Positions 12,628-24,684 of a DNA stretch of 64,000 bases are shown piece by piece; the first letter of the stretch is position 1; the number at the start of each line of letters is the position of its first letter. A program made the translations under genes and the position numbers. The DNA comes from Timema cristinae. Lineage: Eukaryota; Arthropoda; Insecta; Phasmatodea; Timematidae. The DNA is taken from positions 56,159,777 to 56,223,776 of the forward strand of contig JBCFYV010009882.1 in NCBI GenBank assembly GCA_039000515.1. Reading direction: 5' to 3'. The notes beneath the pieces were generated by a model, which was given only the letters and a program-made list of their open reading frames with translations, was not told the DNA's origin and searched no databases.

Positions 12628-12866
12628 TTAGCATCACGTCTTACTCCCTCTTAGGGTTATATGTCCATGTACTAATTCCTCTCATGTGTTAGGGATAGTG
12701 AAGATTGAATTTGGATGAAGTGTACCTGCATTTTCATGGAGTGAGATTTGAAAACCATTTAGGAAATAAACATCCTCAGTACACCCGAACGTGATCAAAC
12801 TCAAATCTTCCCGTAATCGGCAGGAATCTATTGTGAGAGTGACACATTAGACCAAGTGGCCACCGA
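12628..12866 (-). mobile_element. SINE, tRNA-headed shared-tail family
   Basis: Minus strand. The head has an A-box-like GTGGCCACTTGGTCTAATG (near 12850) and a decayed B-box (GAGTTTGATCACG near 12793). The body reads CCTAAATGGTTTTCAAATCTC and CCATGAAAATGC. The tail reads ATATAACCCTAAGAGGGAG then TAAGACGTGATGCTAAA, matching the family tail with substitutions. All parts are in family order, so this is a nearly full-length old copy. Confidence 0.8.
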
Positions 12867-14404
12867 AGTGGGTCAAATTATAATAATTCATTTCATTTTA
12901 TCACCTATTTACTTTGGATTTGCTATGCAATCTTACAAAATGATAAAAATTAAATTTATGTTTTCACACTCTACTAGCTCAACAATTATATATGTATATA
13001 TAATGATTGCGCTTTTAATTTTTTTTTGTTTTTCTATTATATGTTATATAACATATATATTATAACTATAAACCATATATATTAGTTGACTAAGTACATA
13101 TTGAATGCTTAAATAGTGTTATTTAAGGTTTGGACTTCAAAGAAAAAAGACTATAAATGTTTTGAATAAATCAGAAGCCAATGAAGTAACGAGGAAACTA
13201 TGTAGAAATTGCTTTTAGATTTGATTATTTCATAAGATTACACCACAAATAATATTGAAATATAAGGTTTTTATGAATAAGGTAGATTGGAATTATTTAG
13301 GAATATATGACGATTATTACCTGATTGTAGTCCTAGATAGAATGTTAATCCTACCACTATTTATTTCTTACTACAAAAAGGTTTTTAGCGACGTATATAT
13401 CTAAGAACAAATTATAAGTTTTATTAGAGAAAAGGTAGGATACACATTTAAATGAATACACATCACTATGACACATAAGCGAAATTAAAATTTAGTCAAA
13501 ACCATGTGTAGAGAAAGGCCAGCCAATAAACACGTTTTTCTAAAGCTAATTCTGCCAGCCTGGTTAGACTAGCCTGTATATTTATGGTTAGTATATCCCG
13601 TGTAAGGTACGTGAAAGGGAAGATATTTTATTCTCTTCTATTCTTAATGCTCACAATGATCTACTGGAACAGCCAAATAGGCTTTATTTTGAGAGAAATA
13701 GGATTATATGAATAATAAAAATTCTTGCTTTATGCCAAAATATTACTTGTACCTATCCTTGCTTATATTTACTGTAGGCGAAAGAAAATAGAAGTAGGGT
13801 GGTCCATTTTTAGTCAGCCTTTAAGTTAAGAGTATAAATACGTGTATTAATTCAAAGGTTTTAAGAGGAACAAATAAGCCTGCGCATAAATATTTGGTCT
13901 TCGTATCAGTAAGCTACTTTTCCTGCGTGGAGATTAAATAAAACCTTTAGGTACTTTATTAATATCGTTTTGAGTCAGATATTAAACTAATTGTCTGGGG
14001 GTGAAGGGAATGGCAAGTTTACAAAATAAGGATAATGAATTATTAGCAAGTAAAATCACATAAAAATGTTGAATTTTATATAAAATAGTTTTTTTTAATA
14101 TCATAGGAAATGAGCACAGTTCGTATTAATTGAAAACACAATTATACATTTGTATTTCAAAGCTGCAAGGTTGAGAAATATTTTTAAACTTTTTTATATG
14201 ATGATCTCGATTAAAATGTAGACGGGTTTAAAACATAATGCTATTTAAGTATATAGGCTATCAATAAAAAAGATCATATTTTGTAAAATAGAATATTATC
14301 TATAGAATTTATAAACGCGGGATGTTTTATTATAAACTATTTTATAAATGTTGCTCAGTTAGAGCGTATATATAATATATATCTTTGTAACATCCCATCA
14401 GTGA
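12867..14404. other. No gene seen
   Basis: AT-rich DNA. An A/T palindrome (ATATGTTATATAACATAT) lies near 13040. Open frames here are A/T-biased and unrecognised. Confidence 0.5.
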
Positions 14405-14640
14405 TATCGATATGTAACACACCACCAATTCAAAATGAAAGAGTAAAGCTGAGTTTTTGAGAAATGCACCCTCATTTGCTTAGGGGAATAAATCACAACT
14501 ATTAGTTATAAAGCACCCCGAGTTGACTACACTTAACCGGGATTAGAACCATGACATCAGCTTCACCGAAAAAATAGACGAGAAGAGATTGAGTTTAGCC
14601 CAAGTATCCAGCGATGTAGGTACTAACATAATTTAATAGA
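14405..14640 (-). mobile_element. Possible decayed tRNA-headed SINE
   Basis: The minus strand contains GGTTCTAATCCCGG (near 14541-14555), a good B-box, with an A-box-like TACTTGGGCTAAACTC about 60 bases upstream near 14600. The rest of the body and the family tail cannot be traced, so assignment rests on the two promoter boxes alone. Confidence 0.35.
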
Positions 14641-16808
14641 CTATTTGGTTAAACAAAATAAATTGGTGTTTTTCGGCAATAAAAAAAAACAACCCATTCC
14701 TTAACGAATATTCCATGTCATAGTTATCCCCCCAACTTGAGTTGTAATCTTATAAGTAAGTACCAGCATACACTCGTAGTGGAGAAACCACCCGGTTTCA
14801 AAACATGGTAGCTCATTCACAGAGTGAGAACACGCAGGTAGACTCACTACAAGGCACGCAGCTATAAGGAAGAAGCGAGTGCCACGCCATTCTAAAAGTG
14901 AGTAACCAGTGGATATATATCTGTACTGCAATTCACGTCACCACATAGTGTAATGGGTTGAGCTACAGTGAACTATTTGTCTGTGGCTTCTATCTACATA
15001 TATATAGCTCCCTCATCTCCCAAAACCTACTGCCTCTATAATGCTGATCACTCTAGTTTGTCAAACTAAGGTCTTCCTCTGTCCATCCGTCCGTCCGTAA
15101 CCCTCCCCTCTCCTCCCCCACCCCTCCACCATCCGACAGAGCGACCCAAACTCATCACACACCCGTACAATAACAACAACATAATTCATGGCCAATTCCT
15201 GTTAGATGTGTTGTTCCATATAATGTGCCCATTCGTCCAGGCATGACCACATATTGCAGGCATGCCACCCCTCGATTTCTCTTGCTCCCAAACATCGGTG
15301 GACATTCAGGTTCGAGAACACAATAGCGCACCGACACCACTTACCTCTTCTCTTTCCCCTAGCCAGCTATCAATCATTTCAGAAAGGGTCGGTTTGGTTT
15401 GACTATTTTTGCCTTATTGAACAACATTAAGGATGTGATTTGTGAGATCCTGAAAGTAATACGTTATAGTTGATAAACGTATTGCAAGCTCAATTTGCGA
15501 TCAGTCACTGGATGGATGGCTGCCCTGTCAATGGAGCCAGAGTGATAAGAGAGGTCGGACATGGTAGATGCTTCCTATATTGGTCGGAAGTGCTGAAAAT
15601 GCCTTTTAGAGCAAGTTATTTCTTCATTTTCAATTTTTTTTTTTTTTGTGAATTGATAGAGGGAAGGGTGTACAAACTAGAGGGGTTTCAAGTAGAATTC
15701 AGATATATTTAAAACATTGCAACATGTAATGTATTACTTTTTTTTTAGCTTGGACATAACTAAATGAATTCTACTAATGATCAACAAAAAAATCTACTCA
15801 ATCCAAATTTGTGATAATTTTAATATTATTGAAATCTCTTAATTCCTATTAACATGTTTTTGATACGTAAAAATAATAGTTTTTAGCATTTTTAGTAAAA
15901 TGTATATTATATATAGTATGTTTACTGATACAAAATATTACTATGTTAACATTTTAGTACTGTTGTATAATCAATAAAAAATTCTAGTTAAAACATTTTT
16001 ATGGTTAATTTAGTCAAATTGTTCAAATAAGGTTTGGTCGATAGACTGAAATACAATAACAAAAAGAATTTTAAATTAAAAAACTCTATCAACGATCTTT
16101 AGATATTTATCAAGCTTTAAATGATATTATTATAATTTTTGTGTAACATAATAATATAATTAAATATGAGAAAAGATTTATTATTAGCAAAAATGTAATT
16201 CAAGTATTAATTCCATGAAGTTATGAATCAACAAGAGGATTATGAATAGTGTGGAATCATAAGCTTAGAATATACAATTTATAGGTCATAGTTCATTTTA
16301 ATTGCCTTTGAGAAAATACAAAAATCTTTGGGCAAGAAAATATTATAATGTGTAATATTAACTTAAATACTAAAAATTCTTATATTTCTTGGCACAATCA
16401 CAGAAATAGTGATACTTTTTTCTTTATATTAATTGAATGTACGTAGCAGTGATTTTGTTTTTATCCTTTAAGAATTTTTTTATTTTAATATATCGCACAT
16501 GGTACTGTCCATATGTATCTAAATTAATGTTTGTTAATTAAATAGAAAAAGGCTAATACCAGAATGGGATATGTAGATTATTTTCTGATTCACAAAGGGA
16601 ACAAATGCATATTGGTGAGGTGATAGGGGAAATGTTACGGGGGTGGTGGAGGGAAGGGAGCTTGTTGAATGGTTAGAGGGGACTTTAGTTGAGGTGATAC
16701 TATAGATGTATGAGTTAAAAGTGGATTAATTACTTCACTCTTTATATATATAAGCTCACACGTATACACATATGTTATCAATTTTATCCCATTGAGGTTA
16801 TAAAGGAT
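14641..16808. other. Mostly unique DNA; a G+C-richer island at 14.9-15.6 kb
   Basis: From about 14930 to 15600 composition is more balanced than elsewhere, with a short (CCGT)n-like tract near 15082-15100. A minus-strand open frame covers 15155-15340, and a splice-donor-like AGGTAAGTG lies near 15345 on the minus strand. This could be an untranslated or coding exon, but no domain is recognisable and no partner splice sites could be confirmed. The rest is AT-rich with nothing recognisable. Confidence 0.4.
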
Positions 16809-17085
16809 ATACAGCCAGAATATTTGAATTAAATGAATAATTTTAATATTTATATACTATATTAATAACTAGGTTTTAAATACATACCAACACCTATATA
16901 TACTAAAATATAGAAAATAACAAGTATATTTGTAGGTTTATATGTATACAGCCAGAATATTTGAATTAAATGAATAATTTTAATATTTATATACTATATT
17001 AATAACTAGGTTTTAAATACATACCAACACCTATATATACTAAAATATAGAAAATAACAAGTATATTTGTAGGTTTATATGTATA
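16809..17085. repeat. Perfect 137-bp tandem duplication
   Basis: A unit beginning ATACAGCCAGAATATTTG at 16809 is repeated from 16946, through GTAGGTTTATATGTATA ending at 17085. I saw no mismatch between the copies, so the duplication is young compared with the decayed elements around it. The copies overlap by the short shared word ATA at the junction. No gene lies inside. Confidence 0.95.
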
Positions 17086-20000
17086 AAATTCTTATTGAAA
17101 TCAAATATATTATTATTACTTTGGATGCAGTGAAAGATTTTGAATTTATCATTAATTTCACGAGAATTCCACTCATGATTTGTATTGAATATTACAGATA
17201 TAATAATCATTTTTGGAAGATCCAGTTTTGTTAAATATAACATAAAAGTAAATATTCATTTCACTTTACTACGGTTTTGTAAGTACGTAAAATCCAAATT
17301 AAACATAGCTTTACTTATGTTTAAATGAATGTGGTAAATGTTTTTTTATACATATTATGTAACAATAATTAATTTTATTATATACTTTAACTATTTTAGG
17401 AAATATATGAAATTAAATAAAAATAATAATATATAGTATCCCCTTTCAGTGATTTTATCTCTAAAAGAAGCACAATCAAAATAGACTAATGCAACATTTG
17501 GTTAGTAGAAACTATATCCTATAACTTAATGCTCAAAATCTTTCCCGTGTTTTTAATCAATGTTTTACCCAAATGTAATTGAGCATCTAATTAAATTTTG
17601 GGATTTTTACTGGACATCTGATTATTGTATAATTAAGTAAGAATTTTATTTAGTAATGTCGGTGGGTGATTACTTGACTTTTGCTTATAGTAGTGTATGA
17701 GGTAAACGGATTTTTAAGACCAAAATCAAAATTTGAATTAAACATAGGTACTTGTTTTATAATTAGTTAAATTTGGATATGCTTTTGGGAGTCATTAGAA
17801 TAAGACGAATTACTATTTAGGGGGATGGATTTATATTTAAAAAGCATGATCTGGAATTTATTAGGGGAAGAACTAGGGGTATATTCAATAATTATTGCCA
17901 CTATTTATTAAGCTTTTTAAGAAGTTTACAAAATTGTAAACATTTTTTTCGGTCTTTATTCATCATATTCCATGCTTTAATTTTTCATAAATAAATACTT
18001 TTAAGTGTTTAAAATTACTTCATTTAATCCTACGCAAATAATATGTCAAAGCATTTGTCTCAGCCAAATTCCTCTTATATGAGAACCCTAGCATAGTCTC
18101 TATCATATGTGAGGAATATTTTTCAAGTATTAGCAGACATATTTATTGTATTCATTAATTATATAGATTTGAAGAATAATCAAGCGTCTACTTTTAAAAA
18201 TCTTTTTTTCAAACACTTTTAATTCTCTACACATAATAAAACTAAAATCTGTCTCTACATTCGATTTTCAATCTGTTTGTTGCCAGTAAACTAAGAAACT
18301 ACTCATCAGAACTAGACGAGAATTTTTGTTTTATTTTATTATTTGAGGACCAGGGTAAGCTATAAACCTACACAATATCTCTCTCATCAGCAAACTAAGC
18401 AGCGTCTAAAAATTTGATTATTAATATAGTTAAATTTGCGTCTCATATTTGTAACAATTAAAATATATTAAATTTAATGTACACATATTATTTGTAAGTG
18501 TCCCTTGAAACAAGGGGTTCAGGATAATTAACAAATCAATAACAAACCTCCTTAGCAATAAGTGTCGTATGATAGAAACAAACATCCTACTAATAAATAA
18601 AAAATTAAATATTGTCCATCTGTTTTTCTGTTTGTTTCTCAATTATGCACACACCTTTTTACCGATTGTACTAAAATATTGCATGAATATAACTTATAAA
18701 TCTGCTTTACATATAGGCTATATTTCTCTATTGAAATTAAATTAAATTGATGGTTTTTTTTAAATATAATTTCTTAAACCACGCAATCGATCGTTGTAAT
18801 TTACTATTAAATGCAGTCTTACTTGATCACCAAATCAACTGAAATCTCAAGACTAATTAGATCATACATTTCAAATTTTAATCCAAATAGCTACTTTTTA
18901 TTTTTTGTCTGTTGTTTAGTATTCAGATAATTATGCATATCATGTTTCTTTAACAATTTAAGCTTATACATAGGTAACGTTCAAACTTTTTGATTGAATT
19001 GATAATAAATTCACATTCTATTTGTCTGAAAATGTATCCATGTGAATGTATGATCAAATCAAACAGAAATCTTTGACTTTACCTATGTGTTAAGTTTACT
19101 TTGTTAAAGAAACACTATCCGCATACTTATCTGAATAATAAACAACCAACAAAAGGTAGCTTAAACTATAAAGTAGACAAGGATATAAATGTTATTATAA
19201 GTCTAATTGTGTTTATTTATATGTAATATGTATGTATATATTTCAAGAACAATTTAGTACTTCTCAATGAGATAGAATGCTGAAATTAGGTGAACTTGTA
19301 GAGGTTTAAAATAAAAGGTCATCAAAGTTTCCTAACTTGAGAACTGATAAAAAATAAAATTGATCAAAATAAAAACGTGATTAATTTAATCATTTATTTC
19401 GTTGACATGTTATTTGTATTTCAAAAGCAAGAAGAAGTTAGAATATAAAATCCAATCTCTTATGCAAAAAAGAATTTTAAATTAGAATAAAATAGATGTA
19501 TGTTTAGGTTTTGGTTGATTTGTATCTATGCTAGTTAACTTCTGAGTAATAAATGACATAACCCAATTACTAGAACCAATGTTTGATTGTTGGCTTATAG
19601 GTATATCGTACTAAACAGGGCCTATACAATAGAACTCACCTAGCAGTGACGAAATTGGATGCAAATCTACACTAAGAAACAATTTAACGGGTTCGTCTCC
19701 AAGGAATGTGCGCTTCATATCTAAAACTGTGTTGGCACCTGTAAACACTTACATCCCTTTTATTTTAAGATTGAGGTATTTCTCAGTTTAAATAGCACTG
19801 GTCATTATGAAGTAATAATTTCAACAATTGCATTTATCTGCCCAAGACTGTTTTCAACCATGGCAAATTTTACGTGGCATTTTACAGGGTGCTAAACTCA
19901 ACTGACGTAAGGCTAAAAGACGTTGAAGGATAAAATTTGGGGGCACTGATACCGACAAACAGTACAGTATTTACAATAAAAAAGTATTTAAATAATTTTG

Positions 20001-20142
20001 TAATTCATCAATTAAAAATAAAATTTAATTTACTATTCGAGCTTCAGCCACTCTTACTTACTATAATTAAATGGCATTAATATATTTTTATAACAAGTAA
20101 GCCCAACCTAACCAAACCTAAACTTTAAATTTTAACAAATTT
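17086..20142. other. Unique AT-rich DNA with two old dispersed-repeat fragments
   Basis: No gene seen. The segments 18238-18320 and 18590-18730 carry TCTGTTTGTT followed by a weakly conserved ..ACCGATT..ACTAAAATATTGCA..CATATAGGCTAT pattern. This is like the widespread animal repeats whose ends read GTTTGT...ACCGATTT...GGCTA. The match is only suggestive. Confidence 0.4.
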
Positions 20143-20209
20143 AAGTTTCAGGTGCGTATAACCCGAATGGGTAGTAAGACGCGGTGCTAATAATAATAAT
20201 AAGTTTCAG
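20143..20209 (+). mobile_element. Extremely 5'-truncated SINE (tail only) with target-site duplication
   Basis: An insert of 49 bases (20152-20200) consisting only of the SINE family tail (GTGCGTATAACCCGAATGGG, then TAGTAAGACGCGGTGCTAA) and a short (TAA)n run. It is flanked by the direct repeat AAGTTTCAG at 20143-20151 and 20201-20209. Flanking repeats plus drastic 5' truncation are the signature of target-primed reverse transcription that stopped early. It shows that the shared tail alone is the end from which copying starts. Confidence 0.9.
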
Positions 20210-21170
20210 TTTTGTTAGGTTGGGAAATCTTGATAGCAACAGGTCATACACAGGTCTAAATAAGGTAATCAAATAAAATCTTTCATACAATACATTTGTG
20301 TGAAAACACTGAAACCAATAAACTTTGCAAAATAAATTTGGGATGCCTGAAGATGTGCACCTAAGGCGTATTTAAAAAAAATACCTTTATCTATATTGAA
20401 ACCCTAACGCCTTGAGAGTTTTAGCTGCCAGTGCGAGTTACTTTAAGATATAAAAAGATCTGATACTTAGCATTCTCATAATAGAACTATCAGTGTGAAA
20501 TTTAGAGATGTTATAATTATTATTAACCTATAAATACTTTTATGAGTCTGACATATACGACCACTTGACCACTACAAATGTGTTGCTTAGTTTTGGCTTG
20601 GAATTATGTGCATGTGGATTTATTGGAATGTGTAATTTGAATTCACTTTATTTTCTTTATTGTGAATGTGATTAGATATATGGGTGAATGAATAAAAAAA
20701 ACAATAAACATAGAAAGAGAATAGCTTAGCACATGTATTAAGGGAAACTTGAACATGTTAAACAGGCACTTTTTAAAAAAAATCTCTACATATATTAATA
20801 ATGCCTTACATCTAAGACTACGTGACTACTACCATGGTTAGCTACAAAACCAAGGAAATAGCGGGATGAAATTTGAATATATCTTTATACTCAAGGAAAT
20901 ATAAGATGTGCTCCCATCATGGCTTATTTTATTTTACTTTAAAAATCACCATCACTTAGAAAATGGCAAAATATGATCTACAGGAATATGTAACAAAAAA
21001 TAGTTAATCTCATTTAAAAGAATGTACGTGACCTTAACGTCATCTTAGCAATGTTAGCAATGTCACCCTAGGAGGCCTTACAACCTTACTTCCACCTCAG
21101 AGCCAAAAAACTTTATTCCGCAATGCGTTGTTTTCAATATATTTTGGTGGAAAGTTTTCAAATGAACACC

Positions 21171-21172
<2 letters not shown>
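20210..21172. other. No gene seen
   Basis: AT-rich DNA without recognisable features. The 21078-21305 open frames on both strands are produced by the adjacent (AT)n tract. Confidence 0.5.

Positions 21173-21212
<40 letters not shown>
21173..21212. repeat. (AT)n microsatellite
   Basis: About 19 uninterrupted AT dinucleotides. Confidence 0.95.
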
Positions 21213-21215
<3 letters not shown>

Positions 21216-21355
21216 AAAAAATACCCTCACACATTTCTTAGGAGATATAAAAAACGGCACTCCAATCGGTTAAGAAGTTCCAGAGATTTTTATTCATTGG
21301 GTTAAAAGGCGCTAATGACCCACTCATGCAGACGAGCCTACAACTGTCAAATACC

Positions 21356-21356
<1 letters not shown>

Positions 21357-21431
<75 letters not shown>
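21357..21431. repeat. (TAA)n microsatellite
   Basis: About 24 TAA trinucleotides, broken once near the end by ACAATAATAG. No SINE tail precedes it, so it is either an independent microsatellite or the remains of a tail whose element has decayed. Confidence 0.95.
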
Positions 21432-21434
<3 letters not shown>

Positions 21435-22221
21435 TAATAGCAGAATGACCTACATACGATAATATAGTACATACCTTCACTTTGTTTTAAGCTCGTGTGT
21501 GTAGAGATTTTATTCCAAACCTAAACGAGCAGAAATTTCATGAAATGGGTTTTTTTAAATCTTAAGTAAATAAAATATTTCAACTTCTTTTTCACTTACT
21601 TAAACTTCATCAAGCTTATATTAATTCAATTTTGGCCAACGAAATGGCAATTTTAATAATTACTTTAGTTTTAACAACTGACTTTGTAAAATGACGGTGT
21701 TTGACAAATAAACAACACAAAAACTTATTTAATTTAGTAGAATTTGGTGATAAATTATTGTGAATTTTAATAAACTAAATTTTTCAGGGTAGTTTGTTTG
21801 ATCAAAACTCTTATTATTTATTATTATTAACAATCCCAGGTATGTAAGGATAATTAACTTTATCAGAAAACATAACAAAATTATAAAATTAGTTTAATAA
21901 ATCGAACCATTTGTGCAATGCTAAACGAATTAAAAGATATAAACCCTTTATAATCATCCCCCCGCCCCCACACACCTTTTTCCAACAGTTAAGAAATAAT
22001 GTATGGATTTAAGGGCTTTTATAATTAGGTATTAGTCATAGCTATGCAATCATGTAAGAAGTATAGCATAACAAAAGGGCTGAGCCAGCAAGTTATTTCC
22101 CATCCACTTCGAAGGAGTTTAACATAGATCTAATTTCATTAAATGTTTTCCACGCTGCTTACACGCAAATATGGGTATACTTTATCTAAATTCAACCTTT
22201 CGAATTCTTATATTACTTGAA
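21432..22221. other. No gene seen
   Basis: AT-rich DNA. A run of C (CCCCCGCCCCCAC) occurs near 21959. Nothing recognisable. Confidence 0.5.
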
Positions 22222-22380
22222 TAGCTACTGTACAATGCACATATACGTAGAAGCTGTAGGTGATACGGGGCGAGAGAGGGTGTTCCTCATTCTTATCATA
22301 TTATTGGAATAAGTACTGTAAAATGTACGTTTACATAGAAGCTGTACTGGTGATACGGCGTGATAGAGGGTATTTTTCTT
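22222..22380. repeat. Two-copy diverged tandem repeat of about 90 bp
   Basis: The first copy starts near 22225 (TACTGTACAATGCACATATACGTAG...GGTGATACGGGGCGAGAGAGGGTGTT, written here only as landmarks). The second starts near 22314 (TACTGTAAAATGTACG... then GGTGATACGGCGTGATAGAG). Landmarks AGAAGCTGTA and GGTGATACGG occur in the same order in both. Copies are roughly 80% alike. Confidence 0.75.
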
Positions 22381-22579
22381 CTGATTCTGTCCCACTGTAC
22401 ATTAACTGAAATGCGGTTAAATTTCCTCTTATCTTTAATCTTATCTTTACCATCCCTTATCCACTAAAGTGATTAACATGGGGAAAGTGCAGAAGGGTAT
22501 TAAGACGTGCTGCAAAAACAAAAGTATAGAATGTATATTAACTATAGTCAGTATTGCAAACATAACTCAGTTTGAGAAT

Positions 22580-22812
22580 TTGGCTCATGGGCTGGTTTGA
22601 GTTTTAAACCACTAATATAATGCGTTACTATCACATTATAATGGTTTGCCCTTAAATGGGAGCTTATGGTTCGAATCCTGGTCCAAAGTACTAAAGGTTT
22701 TACCCCAAAAGATTTTTCACTCTCCATTTACGAAAATTTGTCTGCATACCCTTTAAATTCTACATTCTTCATTCTTACACACCTGCGTGTATCTCAAACG
22801 GATAGTGAAAAG
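22580..22812 (+). mobile_element. SINE, tRNA-headed shared-tail family, diverged
   Basis: The B-box GGTTCGAATCCTGG lies at about 22668-22681, and a degraded A-box region lies upstream near 22580. The body carries TTTTTCACTCTCCATTTACG, matching the family's TTTTCCACTCTCCCTCCATG, and the tail CTCAAACGGATAGTGAAA corresponds to CCGAACGGGTAGTAAGACG. The element runs directly into the unknown-class repeat starting at 22819. The open frame at 22666-22896 is an accident of this arrangement. Confidence 0.75.
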
Positions 22813-22818
22813 CGAAGG

Positions 22819-24120
22819 AAAAAAAATGGGTGTGTGTACTTATGTACGCGCGTGAGAGGTTATACTTTTTCGGCATCATTAAAAATTAAAAAATAATTTA
22901 ATAATATTTAGTATTAATTATGTTAAATAATAATATTTTAATTTATATCAATAAATAATACATATGGATAGTTAACCTCAATTATATTGGAGCACTTGAA
23001 AAAGTCTATAAGCACAATTTTTTTCACTAATATTTACGAATAGTAAATAATATTAATCAAAATATTCAATTTAAATCACTACTGGGCCTGGGTTCACCAA
23101 AGTGAGCAAATAGTTGCGCCAGCGCAAGTTTGAAATATGTTCCAAATCCCTATTCACTAAAAGGAGCAGGCGCAATTTGAGAGCAAAGTTGCGCCTTTTA
23201 TTTGCCACCACTCAAGAGTAGGCGCAACTATTAAATCATGATTGTCACTTCAATAAATTTAAATGGCGGCATATTATTGTATTGGCTTAAAATACAATTA
23301 GTTACATAACTGTTCTCCAATTAATAATGAATTAATTAAAATAACAAAACGTATGTCAAGCACAAAATTTGTTTCAATTTAGACAGTGGTAACAAAACAA
23401 TTACGTACCTTTTATTGTTGGATTTTTACATTCAAACAACGCAATGGCATTTCTTGCAGTATTACAAAACAAAACTACGAACTGTGTAATCTTCGTCTAG
23501 ATCCAAAGAGGTTTGTATTCCTACAAGTCCAAAGACATCTCGTCACTAAATAGGGCAGTTAGTATAACTTTAAAATAAGTTTTAAAGTTTCTAATAACAT
23601 TAATGTTTTATTAATGGAACTTAAACTTTAAACTAATAATATAAATAAATACAAAAAATAATATTTTAATTTATATCAATAAATAATACATACGGATAGT
23701 TAACCTCAATTATAATGTAGCACTTGAAAAAGTCTATAATCACAATTTTGTTCACTAATATTTACGAATAGTAAATAATATTAATCAAAATATTTAATTT
23801 AAATCACTACTGAATATAATTTATTAGCACATATATAATTCGCACTTGTATGAAACTAAAACACGTGTTGTGAATGTAGAAACTAGAAACATGTGGATAA
23901 ATATTATATATATGAAAACAATGATCAGAGGCGACTAGCGTACCAAAATGCGCGACTAACAGAGGTTCTATTTCTATTTTTTTGGTAGCTTTTTTTTTTT
24001 CGAGACTTAATGAGCGGTTTAACTTCAATCTGTTACTTTTGTGTTACAGTGATGCGCGCGCATCTTAAAATTTCACTCTCATCATTTTTTCATAACGCGC
24101 CTAAAGAAGTATAACTTCAA
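22819..24120. mobile_element. Repeat element of unknown class, copy A (interrupted)
   Basis: Homologous to 49728-50820. The left end reads ATGGGTGTGTGTACTTATG then ACGCGCGTGAGAGGTTATAC. The right end reads GCGCGCATC ... CTAAAGAAGTATAACTTCAA, which in reverse complement gives GAAGTTATACTTCTTTAGG, so both ends carry inverted versions of the same motif. Compared with copy B, copy A lacks about 500 bases of AT-rich interior near the left end. It also carries a 155-bp internal direct duplication (22928-23083 and 23656-23811) bracketing a foreign insert. A 73-codon minus-strand frame (23807-24028) is retained in both copies with three amino-acid differences, but no domain is recognised. The class is not identifiable by eye. 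A non-autonomous DNA transposon is the most likely reading. Confidence 0.7.
23084..23655. mobile_element. Insertion with Harbinger-like end and clustered GTTGCGCC motifs
   Basis: The insert starts GGGCCTGGGTTCACCAAAG, which resembles the terminal sequence of PIF/Harbinger-type DNA transposons (GGGCCTG..TTCACCAAA). Within the first 150 bases the word GTTGCGCC, or its complement GGCGCAA(C/T), occurs at least four times in both orientations, as expected of subterminal transposase-binding sites. The matching right terminal repeat is not visible, so the element is truncated or the ends have decayed. No transposase frame is present. Confidence 0.5.
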
Positions 24121-24684
24121 AAATAATTATCAAAGTTATTATTTTTCATTTTAACGGATGATAATCGTTCACAGGAATGTAACACAATTTATATTTAAAT
24201 GTTTATATAAATGTATCTAAATAAAAATGAACACTGAAATATGACCAAGGACCTTTTTTTTTTTGAGCATTTTGTTTTCAAAATGCACTGACCCAGTCAC
24301 ATAGGACATGCTTAAAAGTATCTATCGCGATGTTTGTAAACCATTTGGCTGTCGATAAATTATTCCTCCTCCTATGCATGAACATGTCGAGCAGCTGTTT
24401 CACTAGTGGCAACAACAAACAGAAGTCGTCTATGTTCTTTAAAAACTATAATTTAATATCCAGTTTAATTTCTAATACATAATTAGAATATATTATAGAT
24501 AAAGACCATTTTCTCAAAGCTAATAAAAACAAGGCCTATTATATGTTCCTAAAATCAAGTAACTTCACGTAGTTTATCATTTGAAAAAACTGATATAAAT
24601 ATACAATCGGATATTATCTAAATAAATCATAATTTGCTTAGTATTTTTTATTTTTAACATGATTAAAATATTTGTTTGCGGATG
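24121..24684. other. No gene seen
   Basis: AT-rich DNA between copy A of the unknown-class repeat and the LINE relic. Confidence 0.5.

Noticed and set aside
21238..21480. Poly-isoleucine minus frame
   Set aside because: Translation of the (TAA)n microsatellite.
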